This document shows, in pieces, positions 9,105 to 19,177 of a stretch of 64,000 nt of DNA. A program made the position numbers and the translations under genes. The notes under the pieces are model-generated. The model searched no databases. It was not told the DNA's origin and saw only the letters and a program-made list of their open reading frames with translations. Positions within the stretch are counted from its first letter, which is position 1, and every line of letters begins with the position of its first letter. The stretch comes from Phycisphaerales bacterium (GTDB lineage Bacteria > Planctomycetota > Phycisphaerae > Phycisphaerales > SM1A02). The stretch spans positions 1 to 64,000 of the forward strand of contig JAQWLT010000025.1 in the NCBI GenBank assembly GCA_029247205.1, read 5' to 3'.

Positions 9105-10417
9105 TCGAAACGAACCAGAATCACACGGGTAATGACACAACTGAAGCTGAGTTATTCTCACCAGAATTAACTGGCAGTTTGCAAGCTGGGATGCTTAGCG
9201 TGACCCTTGTGTGGCTCGTCCTTGTCGTACTCATCGCTGCTGTCGTTATGTCGCTCGTTGGCGAACGACAGATTCGACTACACCAGGACGCACAAGCTCA
9301 TTTCTTGGCAGAATTCATTTTCAGTCAGATTGAGCATGGGCATCAGCATGCTTCCGAAGCCGACCTGATTGAAGCAGTACGCAGTGCCACTCAGGACATC
9401 GACACGCTTCGAATATTGCCTATGGGCGTTGCCCCGAAACGCATTGCTGATGCCGGCTGGGCAGCCGTCCCCCTACCAGATGGCCGAACAATCCAAGCGA
9501 CCCTAACCTCGACAACAGGCGGACCTGCACGACTATTAAACACGATGGGTATTTTAGTCAGCCTTGGCATCCTCTTTCTCTTGATGAGTGTGTTTCTCGT
9601 TGTGGTGGTTGGCCGACTCATTGGCGGACCAATCAACGACATTGCCGAATTCACATCTAGACTTGCTGCGGGCAATCTCACAGCCAGCGTTCTAAAACGT
9701 AGAACTGGCCAGTTTGATCGAATCAACACAAGCCTCGAAACTGTTCGCCAGCACATGGCCTCAGAGTTGCAACTCAGTGAGCAGGCAAGCGAAGAAATGC
9801 AGCAAACAAACTCGCTTCAACGTTTGATGCTTCGAGAACTCAACCATCGCATTCGCAACAATCTCGCCTCACTAAGCTCGCTCATTGCAATTTCTCGAAG
9901 CCAAGACACTGATGTCGCAGAGTTTGCCTGCCGGATTGATCGCCGAGTTGAAGCAATGTCATCTGCACACAGCCTGCTCTCAGAGCGTCACTGGGCCCCA
10001 GTTACGGTCCAATCTCTCCTTGAACAGCTTGCGCCAATCGAATGCGCCGAACGAATGACCCTACGCGGTAACAATGTGGCGGTAAGTGCAAGCCAAGCAA
10101 CTCCCCTAGCAATGGTCTTACAAGAGATGTTCGCCAATGCAATGGCCCATGGCGCACTTGGTTCAGGCACCGGATGGCTCAGCGTGGAGTGGGATGTAGG
10201 CGAGGGCACCAGCGGTCAGTTGCTTGTCATCCACTGGAAGGAGACAGGAGGCACGGCACCCAACCCAAACGCCGAAGCCGGCACAGGCACCACCCTGATT
10301 AGAGGTCTTGTCGAAGGCGAGTTACGTGGCACAATTAGCTTGCAGCACGCACCTACCGGCGTCTCGCACTGCATCCGAATTCCACTGAAGTCTGGCGGAA
10401 GTATCGGCGAGGTATAG
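9101..10417 (+). CDS. HAMP-containing sensor histidine kinase (HisKA_2/HWE type)
   Basis: Two TM segments, HAMP, LMLRELNHRIRNNLASLSSLIAISRS phosphoacceptor, VLQEMFANAMAHGAL ATPase N-box. Confidence 0.88.
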   Translation: MIETNQNHTGNDTTEAELFSPELTGSLQAGMLSVTLVWLVLVVLIAAVVMSLVGERQIRLHQDAQAHFLAEFIFSQIEHGHQHASEADLIEAVRSATQDIDTLRILPMGVAPKRIADAGWAAVPLPDGRTIQATLTSTTGGPARLLNTMGILVSLGILFLLMSVFLVVVVGRLIGGPINDIAEFTSRLAAGNLTASVLKRRTGQFDRINTSLETVRQHMASELQLSEQASEEMQQTNSLQRLMLRELNHRIRNNLASLSSLIAISRSQDTDVAEFACRIDRRVEAMSSAHSLLSERHWAPVTVQSLLEQLAPIECAERMTLRGNNVAVSASQATPLAMVLQEMFANAMAHGALGSGTGWLSVEWDVGEGTSGQLLVIHWKETGGTAPNPNAEAGTGTTLIRGLVEGELRGTISLQHAPTGVSHCIRIPLKSGGSIGEV

Positions 10418-10423
10418 CGACCT

Positions 10424-11827
10424 CTACCGCGTTTTTGCAAGGAAGCGAACAAGGCCGCCTGCAGGCGCATCAGGAACAAGTTCACCCACTCCACTAATCG
10501 CCGCAGCCGCGAGATATCCACTTCGCACTGCCCCTTCCATCGTGGCTGGCCACCCACTGCGACACCAGTCTCCTGCAAGATAAAGGCCTTCAATATCGCC
10601 GCCCTGTGGGCCAACCGGACTTGGCGAAGCAGACGGACGAGAAGACTCGGCCTCCATCGTGGCAGCGAACGTAGCACGACGTTCCTTGACTGGCCGACAC
10701 AACAGAACCGACGCCTGCCGACTGCTTGGATACGCCGCGTGAATGTCGCTCAGAACAGCATCGCGTATATCGTCTGGCGAACGACCCATCCACTCATCAG
10801 CGGCACTGATTACCGCATGTAAGTGCTGGGATCCGTCGGCATCAATGCCCTTACGGAAGATCCAATGCACGCCACGACCTGGCAGTACCAGGTGTGGCTC
10901 ATCCATGACCACTCGATCAAACACAATGTGCACGCCCAAGATTGCGCTATGCCCGAGGGCTGAGAGGTCGCCGAGACGCGCATCGGTATCTCGATCTGCA
11001 TCCGTGAGAATGGCGTCCAGACGCTCCCATGGCAAGGCAGATAGCACAACATCAGCTCGTACAAATTCATCTTTGGTCTGCACACCGATCACACGACGAT
11101 GTTCAATTCCAATCGAGGTCGCGGTGCATCCAAACCGAACCTCCCCACCGGCCTGACAAATGATATCTGCTGCAGGGGCGTATAAGTCGGCGAGTGGAAT
11201 CGCTGGCACCCCCATCGTTGAATGCCAGGCGCCAGCGAGAAAACCATCTTGGAATACCTGCACAGCATGTACGGCAGCGACACGTTCGAGTGAAAGGTTG
11301 CATGCACTGAGAATAATCGGTTCCCAAAAAAGCTTGCGGACTTGCGTATCTTGGCCCCATTGATCAAGCAGATTTGAAAAGTTTTGATTTCTAAGTGTCA
11401 ACCTTCCAGACACGCCCATCCGAAGCATACGCCACATGGCGCGTCGTACTTGTCGCTTCATCGATCGATCAAGGAGCCGCATACGCCGAAGCGACCCAGC
11501 CATATGAAACGGAGCAGGTAGCCGACTCGCCCGCATGACATCACGTCCACCATCAGGCCTCAACCAATGTGTCTGGGAGTACCACTCAATTGAATCTTCA
11601 ACACCAAGCCGAGCGTAGAAGTCAAGTAAGTTGGTGCAACAACCCATTAACACATGCTGGCAATTATCTAGTGTCCGCCCGGTCGACACGTCCTCAAAGC
11701 TTGAAGCTCGCCCACCAAGCCGTCGCCGCGATTCGAGCACGATCACAGACCAGCCAGCATCCGCCAAACGAAGCGAGGCAGCTAAGCCAGCGAGACCACC
11801 GCCGAGTACGACAACTTTCCCATTCAC
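10424..11827 (-). CDS. hpnE: Hydroxysqualene dehydroxylase
   Basis: VVVLGGGLAGLAASLRLADAGWSVIVLESRRRLGGRASSF flavin motif; adjacent to hpnD and hpnC. Confidence 0.9.
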   Translation of the reverse strand: MNGKVVVLGGGLAGLAASLRLADAGWSVIVLESRRRLGGRASSFEDVSTGRTLDNCQHVLMGCCTNLLDFYARLGVEDSIEWYSQTHWLRPDGGRDVMRASRLPAPFHMAGSLRRMRLLDRSMKRQVRRAMWRMLRMGVSGRLTLRNQNFSNLLDQWGQDTQVRKLFWEPIILSACNLSLERVAAVHAVQVFQDGFLAGAWHSTMGVPAIPLADLYAPAADIICQAGGEVRFGCTATSIGIEHRRVIGVQTKDEFVRADVVLSALPWERLDAILTDADRDTDARLGDLSALGHSAILGVHIVFDRVVMDEPHLVLPGRGVHWIFRKGIDADGSQHLHAVISAADEWMGRSPDDIRDAVLSDIHAAYPSSRQASVLLCRPVKERRATFAATMEAESSRPSASPSPVGPQGGDIEGLYLAGDWCRSGWPATMEGAVRSGYLAAAAISGVGELVPDAPAGGLVRFLAKTR

Positions 11828-12696
11828 GAGGATGCCCGTCCGGCAAACAACGCAATGCGAATCTTCTTCAACTTCGACAGCGATACGCCTGGAATGCCAC
11901 AGCAGCGCCGTGGATCCTGTTCAATCTTCTCAAGCATCGCATGATAGATTCCAGTCATCGCACGAAGCGTTCGCCTGCAGTCCGCAGACACCATGGCATC
12001 AAGCGGTTGAGACTGCTCATAATGAGACGATGCGACATCAATCCAGTGGCGAATAAGTGCATGGCAGGCTTCTGGTCGGCGCCATGCAATGAGAGAAGCT
12101 TGATCGAGCCCCCGCGCCCGCAGGTCGCTCGCGGGGATATAGCACCGCCCCACAGCCGCGTCCTCGCCGACATCGCGCAAGATATTGGTCAGTTGCAGCG
12201 CAATACCACGCTTCACAGCCAACCCAGCTGCGGCGGGGTCGTCAAAGCCCCAGATGCTGATACAGAGAAGCCCAACTGTTGACGCCACACACTCGCAGTA
12301 GTCAAAAAGATCTTCACTGGACTCAATCACTCTGCCCGAAAGGTCGTCGCGCTGACCGCGGATCATGTCAATAAATGGTTGCCGCGGAAGATTCCAAGAA
12401 GATGCGGCCCACGACAGAGCTTGCCAAATAGGCTCATCCGGGACGGATCCGCCATCGAGCACTTCTAGAGTTGTGCGCTCAAATGCACCGAGTGCTTGAA
12501 TCGCTGTGGCGGGGTCATCAGCATCATCTGTGATGTCGTCAGCCCGCCGCATCCACGCATACAAGGCGTACAAGCCAGAACGACGCGGCTCGGGTAGCAG
12601 CCGAAGCCCCCAATAGAAGTTCCCAGCTCGGCGTCGCACGAGCAGCCTGCACCAGTTCAACGCTTCAGTCGGCTCGACTGTCATCATGGTACCCAT
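11824..12696 (-). CDS. hpnD: Presqualene diphosphate synthase
   Basis: Squalene/phytoene synthase motifs YALYAWMRRADDITDDADD and GIALQLTNILRDVGEDAAVGRCYIP; gene order hpnC-hpnD-hpnE. Confidence 0.9.
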   Translation of the reverse strand: MGTMMTVEPTEALNWCRLLVRRRAGNFYWGLRLLPEPRRSGLYALYAWMRRADDITDDADDPATAIQALGAFERTTLEVLDGGSVPDEPIWQALSWAASSWNLPRQPFIDMIRGQRDDLSGRVIESSEDLFDYCECVASTVGLLCISIWGFDDPAAAGLAVKRGIALQLTNILRDVGEDAAVGRCYIPASDLRARGLDQASLIAWRRPEACHALIRHWIDVASSHYEQSQPLDAMVSADCRRTLRAMTGIYHAMLEKIEQDPRRCCGIPGVSLSKLKKIRIALFAGRASS

Positions 12697-13634
12697 CAAC
12701 TCACTCGCCCCTGCCGAGATGCCCGAAGTGCAAGCCATGCCTTCTGGAACTTCGACATAGAGACCCTGTACAGCACTGTTTCATAATCGGACCTTGCAAT
12801 GAGATTGAGAATTGCTTGCCCCCCTGCTGCAAAGAGCCAAAGCATAGGTCGAACATCCGCTGAAACCGAAGCAAGCAATGGATCAATCTGTCTGAGCAAC
12901 GGAGATGTTCGCTCAAGAAGCGATCGCATGACGCCACGATAGATCTCAAGGAATTCTTGATCAGGCGCATGTCCATTTGTCGCAGTTTGTATGAGACGAC
13001 TCTGAAAGTCAGGCTCATCGGTCATTTCGTGCGGAATGTAGATTCGATCTCGCTCGACAATGTCTCTACGGACGTCCTGCCAGTGGTTGGCGAGTTGGAG
13101 ACCCGTACACACCGCGTCACTCATCTTTAGCTGCTTCTGGTCCATGGACGACCCCGCAAGTTGAAGCACTATCCGCCCCACGGGATCGGCGCTGCCACGG
13201 CAATAACCGAAGAGTTCATCCCAAGTGGCATAGCGACTGACTCGTTGATCCTGCTCGAATGCATCCAGCAAATGGTAAAAGGGAGAAGGATCTAGCGCGT
13301 GTCGTGTCAACACAGAACCGAGCGCTACAAACACTGGATGTCGAGAATCGCCGGCAACACATGCGTTCAGTTCCTCTCGCCACCATGCCAGTCGCTCCAG
13401 TGCTAAATCTTGATCCCCCGACTCATCAGAGAGATCGTCTGCCCACCTGCAATAGGCATAGACAGCGGATACCCCGTCTCTCATCCGATCTGGGACGAAC
13501 CGACTCAAGACGCTAAAATTCTCATATTGGCCGAGCGTCAGGCGCCGGCAATAGGCAATCGCGTCCTCAAGCCCAAGCGACTCGCATCGCTCAGGCCCCC
13601 ACTGTTCCAACTTGTCGATGATCTCGCTGCCCAT
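12696..13634 (-). CDS. hpnC: Squalene synthase HpnC (hydroxysqualene synthase)
   Basis: VYAYCRWADDLSDESGD and LQLANHWQDVRRDIVERDRIYIP; Trans_IPPS_HH family, operon position. Confidence 0.9.
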   Translation of the reverse strand: MGSEIIDKLEQWGPERCESLGLEDAIAYCRRLTLGQYENFSVLSRFVPDRMRDGVSAVYAYCRWADDLSDESGDQDLALERLAWWREELNACVAGDSRHPVFVALGSVLTRHALDPSPFYHLLDAFEQDQRVSRYATWDELFGYCRGSADPVGRIVLQLAGSSMDQKQLKMSDAVCTGLQLANHWQDVRRDIVERDRIYIPHEMTDEPDFQSRLIQTATNGHAPDQEFLEIYRGVMRSLLERTSPLLRQIDPLLASVSADVRPMLWLFAAGGQAILNLIARSDYETVLYRVSMSKFQKAWLALRASRQGRVS

Positions 13635-13705
13635 GGCGGGCTGCAGGCTATCATGGGGGACTATTCATGTGGCGGGCCACGGCGGCTCGAACAACAGGAG
13701 AAGGC

Positions 13706-14764
13706 ATGCGAATCTTGCTAGCCAACCCACGCGGCTTCTGTGCTGGGGTCTACATGGCGATCGATGTGGTCGAGCAATTGCTTGACTTCGTGAGCGATGA
13801 GTCAATCTACGTCTATCACGAAATTGTCCACAACAAGTATGTGGTGCAACGATTCATCGATCGGGGAGTCATCTTTGTCGAATCTATTGAGGACGTCCCA
13901 AGCGGATCGATTCTCGTCTTCAGCGCCCACGGCGTGAGCCCTGCCGTTCGGAAAGCGGCAGAACATCGATGCCTCATCGCCATCGATGCAACCTGCCCGC
14001 TGGTCACCAAGGTGCACGCCGAAGCCATTCGATACGCCAATCGAGGCTGGCAGATCTTGCTCGTGGGCCACACCGACCATCAGGAAATCATCGGCACCCG
14101 TGGCGAAGCACCAGATTCGATTCAGGTCGTTGATTCTGTAGAAGCCATCAGCACACTTCAAATTGATGACCCAACAAAGCTTATCTATCTCACGCAAACA
14201 ACACTGAGCATGGATGACGCATCGATCATTATTCGCGCACTCCGAGCAGCCTTTCCAGACATACACGAACCACCAAGCGATGATATTTGCTACGCCACCA
14301 CGAATCGCCAATTGGCTGTTCGCCAGTTAGCGACTGATTGCGATTTGGTCATCGTCGTGGGCTCTCGCAACAGTTCAAACTCACAACGGCTGCGTGAACT
14401 CGCCGAAACCACTGGCACACGTGCTGTTCTGATCGATGACAAGAAGGAGCTGACACCAAACATGCTGTCCGGCATCGAGACAGTTCTTGTGACAGCTGGC
14501 GCAAGCGCCCCCGAAGATCTTGTCCAAGATCTCCTACTGCACCTGATCAATATCTCTGGCGGCAAAGTTGAACAGCATGATGTGTTCAATGAAACCATCG
14601 AGTTCGGGCTTCCTGGCACACTCAAAAAGTTCATGCGGACGAGAGGGGTCGACCCAGAAGGGCGACGTATTACCATGGACAATATTTCCGCAACTGAAAA
14701 GTTCTTAGCTGACAACAACATTGATCATCAAGTCATTGACGTCACCATTGGCGCATCCTCTTGA
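13706..14764 (+). CDS. ispH: 4-hydroxy-3-methylbut-2-enyl diphosphate reductase
   Basis: MRILLANPRGFCAGVYMAIDVVEQLL, YVYHEIVHNKYVV, FSAHGVSPAVR, IDATCPLVTKVH, VGSRNSSNSQRL. Confidence 0.96.
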   Translation: MRILLANPRGFCAGVYMAIDVVEQLLDFVSDESIYVYHEIVHNKYVVQRFIDRGVIFVESIEDVPSGSILVFSAHGVSPAVRKAAEHRCLIAIDATCPLVTKVHAEAIRYANRGWQILLVGHTDHQEIIGTRGEAPDSIQVVDSVEAISTLQIDDPTKLIYLTQTTLSMDDASIIIRALRAAFPDIHEPPSDDICYATTNRQLAVRQLATDCDLVIVVGSRNSSNSQRLRELAETTGTRAVLIDDKKELTPNMLSGIETVLVTAGASAPEDLVQDLLLHLINISGGKVEQHDVFNETIEFGLPGTLKKFMRTRGVDPEGRRITMDNISATEKFLADNNIDHQVIDVTIGASS

Positions 14765-15828
14765 GCAAGGGACACGGATTCTTTGACCATGATCCAGACA
14801 GTCTACGCCAGTGGTGCGTCGATCACGGTCTTCCCGGACACACCGCTAATCAATTGATGGACTGGGTGTATCGCAAGCGAGTAGTTGATCCACAACAGAT
14901 GACTAATCTCTCGCGTGACCACCGTGCGCTGATCGAAGCCACACTGCCCATCGATGAAGGCAAAACAACTCGAGAGCAAACCGCAAGCGACGGAACACAA
15001 AAGCTCCTCATTGAGTGGCCAACGAAGTCAACCCAACTTCCAATCTCCGGCGCAGCACCAGCGACCGAGACTGTCATGATTCCAGTTAATGAGCGGCGAA
15101 CAGCATGTGTCTCCAGTCAGGTCGGCTGCCCCGTCGGCTGCCGCTTCTGTGCTTCTGGCATTGGCGGCCTCGAAGGAAATCTCAGTGCCGGGCGCATCGT
15201 TGAGCAGGCCCACCGTCTTGGTCGGCTCACCACAGGCCCAATAAGCAATGTCGTATTCATGGGCATGGGCGAACCACTTGCCAATTACGCCGAAGTCACC
15301 AAGGCCATCACCGCCATGAACGCCCCTTGGGGCCTCGGCATCGGCGCACGACGCATTACCGTTTCGACCGTGGGCCTTCCAGTTGCGATTCGCCGACTCG
15401 CCGAGTTCCCGATTCCCGTCACGCTCGCCCTGAGTCTTCATGCCCCAGATGATCATCTCCGGCGTGAACTTATTCCATGGGCGGAACACGCCTCCATCAA
15501 TGAGATTCTCTCGGCTTGCAATGACTACTTCAACGCTACTGGCCGCGAGATAACAATTGAATACCTGCTACTTCGTGGTGTCAATGACCGAACCAGACAT
15601 GCGAGACAACTCGCTGACCTCGCTCGTTCGCTTCGTTGCAACGTCAATCTCATCCGGTACAACGAGGTCGATGGACTCCCCTATCGGCGTCCGATCGACG
15701 AGGATGTACTCCTCTTTCAGCAGACCCTACGAGACGGCAAGGTCAACGCGCATATCCGCGCAAGCCGTGGGCGGGATATCTCAGCAGCCTGCGGACAACT
15801 CCGACGCGAAACTGCCGGGTCCAAGTAG
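14761..15828 (+). CDS. rlmN: 23S rRNA (adenine2503-C2)/tRNA methyltransferase RlmN
   Basis: CVSSQVGCPVGCRFCASGIGGLEGNLSAGRIVEQ radical-SAM motif, VVFMGMGEPLANY. Confidence 0.96.
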   Translation: MSKGHGFFDHDPDSLRQWCVDHGLPGHTANQLMDWVYRKRVVDPQQMTNLSRDHRALIEATLPIDEGKTTREQTASDGTQKLLIEWPTKSTQLPISGAAPATETVMIPVNERRTACVSSQVGCPVGCRFCASGIGGLEGNLSAGRIVEQAHRLGRLTTGPISNVVFMGMGEPLANYAEVTKAITAMNAPWGLGIGARRITVSTVGLPVAIRRLAEFPIPVTLALSLHAPDDHLRRELIPWAEHASINEILSACNDYFNATGREITIEYLLLRGVNDRTRHARQLADLARSLRCNVNLIRYNEVDGLPYRRPIDEDVLLFQQTLRDGKVNAHIRASRGRDISAACGQLRRETAGSK

Positions 15829-15835
15829 GCAGCAC

Positions 15836-18800
15836 TCAGGCCTCGCGTAACTTACGAATTTCACGCCGGAAGGCGGCAGGGCTAATGCGGCGAAGTCGGC
15901 CATCGAGCGCGATGGTATGCAACCACTCCAAAATTACCCGCCACTGTTCATACTGATCTTCACTGGCGCTCGCTGCCTGCATCACGACTTCCTGTACTTG
16001 ATCCCTGACAAGCCGCTGAGGTCGCTTGCCACGAAGTCGATGGGGCAGCACCCATCGCATTGCTGCTAAGACATGGGCCATCCAGTCGCTCGAGCGTAGA
16101 TCCACGCGAACTCGCCAACGAACCATGGTGCACTCAAGTCGAGTGAGATACCGAATAGACAGCACATCACTCCGTGCGCGCCGCACATTCAATCGCTGCC
16201 GCGTCTGTCGTCGATGCTCGCTGCCGATGGCCATCGATGCAACGTAAATTGGATCTCGGATAAGCAATGACTCGGCGAGTGGTAGCACTGCAGCCCTCGT
16301 CAACGCTCGGCCTGTCTCACCGCGGTCTGCCTTGTAAAGAGAAATAATACGATCCGCAAATCGCTCGGCAAGATCAAAGCCTCCCCATGTCACACAACGG
16401 CGAAGGGCTACGATGAAATCTCTGTGCGCATCACGACCAGGCCCAGTCTCAAGCAAACCAGGAACCTCGCCCAGTGCACGCTTAACCAAACGACGAAATC
16501 GATCGGCTCGGTCAGGACCAGACATCCTCATCTTGGCGAGCATGAGTCTGTATCTTCGAACAGACCGATCGCTCGGTTCAATTGGCCTTTCCTGCGGACG
16601 AAGTAATCGCTCTGGATCGAGCAAGGCCGCTCGGCCGTACTCAAAGGCCTCCCTCAAACGCGCCACCCCAACCGACTCTATGCGTTGCAAGGCCTGATGC
16701 ATGGCGTCAAGCGAGAGTGGGACTGCTCCAGATTGCCACGCCAGACCAAGCAACACCATGTCCGCGAGCCGCTCATTGTGAAAGCGATATCGGCAAACAC
16801 CAGTGATATCTGCCGTCACAACATGAGACTCACCACCAATTTGTAGCAGGTGCGCACCAATCGCTTCACCTTCGTCCTCAGGATCTTCAACTCGCTCGAT
16901 TTCATCTTCAAATACACCAGTATTCGCAAATACGAAAGTGCGGCCGCGAGAAACTACGCGTAGTGGCAGATCGGGGTCAACTGCATCAATCGTGGCGCCA
17001 CGGTCATACCCAAGCAAGAGCCCAGCTTCGCCCCATGGAATGACCGGCGGCACGGCAGCCTCTTCACTGTCATCTCGTGGCCGCGAGAATGCAATCTGAG
17101 CAAATGATCGCCTGCCGGGGCCAATTGATGTGGGATCTGCGCGGACCTCAACGTGATAGCCCATCACCATAGCCGCTTCTTGAAGCACACGGCCCACTAC
17201 GCCAGGAGTCATTCCTCGCAATCCAGCCAGATGCGCATACCACACCGGTTGATCGGCGTGCTGAAATTCGGGTTGTCCCGGCGACTCCTCAACTCCAGTT
17301 CCTCTCGTAGGAGCTTGCGTGCGGTGTACTTCAATCTGCTCTACCAGCGGGCGAATTCGACCACCCATATGCGGCGGCCATCGCAGCGGAATGGTTTCAA
17401 CCGCAATAGTGGAACGGCTTGATACCGCTTCATGCACTGCACGCTGATCACGTCGCCTCAGTGTTGGCGGCTGACGAATCACACAGGCACGATCTGCTGG
17501 CCACACCAGGCGTTGGCCAGTCTGATAGCCCACGCGGTCGATCTCTTCGACCCCTCGCTCCAGGGTCGCCACATCAAATCGAGCGGGTGGGCCATCCTCA
17601 ACAATCAAAACAGTGAGTCCCATTCCGGCTGCGGCGGCGTGTACATGACGAGTTACTTCTGCTGGCCCGGCGTTCTCGGGGCGATGTAGTCGCACACCCG
17701 CGCTACGCTCGGCTGGGATAACGGCCCGCACCAAACGTTCAATATCAGCCCCCGCTGGCGATGGACCTGCTGCAATCACGATCAACCACGCACCGCCGTC
17801 CGCGGAAGCTTGTCTGATCGCCGCCGCCCCACTGCGGCGAAACTCCGTACCACGCCACACTTCAGCAACAACTCGTCGCCCCTCGGCTGGACCTATACGC
17901 TCACCACCAAAGATCCACTGCAACGGGTCGGAATGTTCTCCTTCGGCCCGATCATCTTCTGGCTCAATCGACTCGAGTACAGCGGCATGAAGCGTCTGAT
18001 GCAAGTCCTCAGCCTGCCCTCGATCACCGAAAGGTGCCTTCGCCTGCCGCGACGAACAAGGCGACAGTGGTTCACTCAGCCGATCAGTCAATGGCGGGCC
18101 GGCCATGACCCGTTGTATCAGCGGAGCAAGCACCCGCGCGAGCGGGGATGGATGTGTCAAATGACTCAGCGAGTTTCCATCGGGAAGTTCGTGTCCCCAT
18201 ACAGCTGCAGGCGATTGCCCATCCATGATGAGACGCTGCGCGATGCCAGACACCACCAGTTCGATTCGTTGGCCGACTGGCTCAAGCACTACAACTGTCT
18301 CGCATCTCAACAACACTCGTTCGATTGCGGCGGCATCAAGCGGATTTGAAACCGCTAGATGCAGCGTCGGCACCCTGCCCTCTACACCAAGAATGACTTC
18401 AATACGACGCATGGATCGTTCGACTGGTCCTACCACAATGAATCCGATCGCCGAACGTTCTCCAGGACTTGGCATTGCTCGCACAGCGTTGAGTTCGAGC
18501 CGGCGAGCAATTCGTAGTGGACCACCAACTTCATCCCAGCGAAGCCCACGCCGACGAGGGGGGCCGGCAGGCGGACCAACGCCAACTCGGTTAGGCAAGA
18601 CCCGAATACTGGCCATCGATTGCAAAATCTGGCGATTGACAAGCATGACAGCGGGCACACGCGACGCGCGGCTGAGCCGAAGCGTATGCTCGATTGAATC
18701 GCGAACATCTGTGACCGACGTTGCTTCGAGCATCGGCAAACCAGCAGTTGCAAGACGTTGTCGCAAGCCTGGCCGTGTCCCCGGATCTTCTAATACAACC

Positions 18801-19177
18801 GCTAAAGCTTCCGTGTCTTGAAAGAGTTGTTCTCCACTTCGTTCAAGCTCTCGCACTGCAGAAGTGACCGTCGGACCTGTTGCCATAGCTACAACATGCC
18901 GTCCCTCTCGCGTGTCCCAGCGGGCCATTTCAAGAGCCCGGCCAGCATCATCGACTACACGGTCGACCAATCGATGTCGTCGCATGAGATCTCGAATCTC
19001 AGGAAGGCGAAGAGCATCTTGCAGTGTTCGAGACACGCGACTCTCGGTCATAATGAATCGCGACACTGCCACTTCTTGTTCGAGCACACCCTTCAGCACT
19101 GCTTCACATGCAGACATCATCGCCACGCCGTCGTGGCGCTGCAATGGATGCCCCACTTGTTCGCTGCCTCCGTTCAT
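15836..19177 (-). CDS. Indolepyruvate/2-oxoacid:acceptor oxidoreductase-like fused protein, apparently lacking Fe-S and TPP motifs
   Basis: GLPMLEATSVTDVRDSIEHTLRLSRASRVPAVMLVNRQI resembles IorA/POR domain; NERLADMVLLGLAWQSGAVPLSLDAMHQAL resembles the IorB gamma-type domain; DPIYVASMAIGSEHRRQTRQRLN C-terminal region. Confidence 0.65.
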   Translation of the reverse strand: MNGGSEQVGHPLQRHDGVAMMSACEAVLKGVLEQEVAVSRFIMTESRVSRTLQDALRLPEIRDLMRRHRLVDRVVDDAGRALEMARWDTREGRHVVAMATGPTVTSAVRELERSGEQLFQDTEALAVVLEDPGTRPGLRQRLATAGLPMLEATSVTDVRDSIEHTLRLSRASRVPAVMLVNRQILQSMASIRVLPNRVGVGPPAGPPRRRGLRWDEVGGPLRIARRLELNAVRAMPSPGERSAIGFIVVGPVERSMRRIEVILGVEGRVPTLHLAVSNPLDAAAIERVLLRCETVVVLEPVGQRIELVVSGIAQRLIMDGQSPAAVWGHELPDGNSLSHLTHPSPLARVLAPLIQRVMAGPPLTDRLSEPLSPCSSRQAKAPFGDRGQAEDLHQTLHAAVLESIEPEDDRAEGEHSDPLQWIFGGERIGPAEGRRVVAEVWRGTEFRRSGAAAIRQASADGGAWLIVIAAGPSPAGADIERLVRAVIPAERSAGVRLHRPENAGPAEVTRHVHAAAAGMGLTVLIVEDGPPARFDVATLERGVEEIDRVGYQTGQRLVWPADRACVIRQPPTLRRRDQRAVHEAVSSRSTIAVETIPLRWPPHMGGRIRPLVEQIEVHRTQAPTRGTGVEESPGQPEFQHADQPVWYAHLAGLRGMTPGVVGRVLQEAAMVMGYHVEVRADPTSIGPGRRSFAQIAFSRPRDDSEEAAVPPVIPWGEAGLLLGYDRGATIDAVDPDLPLRVVSRGRTFVFANTGVFEDEIERVEDPEDEGEAIGAHLLQIGGESHVVTADITGVCRYRFHNERLADMVLLGLAWQSGAVPLSLDAMHQALQRIESVGVARLREAFEYGRAALLDPERLLRPQERPIEPSDRSVRRYRLMLAKMRMSGPDRADRFRRLVKRALGEVPGLLETGPGRDAHRDFIVALRRCVTWGGFDLAERFADRIISLYKADRGETGRALTRAAVLPLAESLLIRDPIYVASMAIGSEHRRQTRQRLNVRRARSDVLSIRYLTRLECTMVRWRVRVDLRSSDWMAHVLAAMRWVLPHRLRGKRPQRLVRDQVQEVVMQAASASEDQYEQWRVILEWLHTIALDGRLRRISPAAFRREIRKLREA

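Noticed and set aside
11569-12282. 237-aa plus-strand ORF opposite hpnE/hpnD
   Set aside because: Antisense to well-supported hpnE/hpnD; basic, low-complexity composition.
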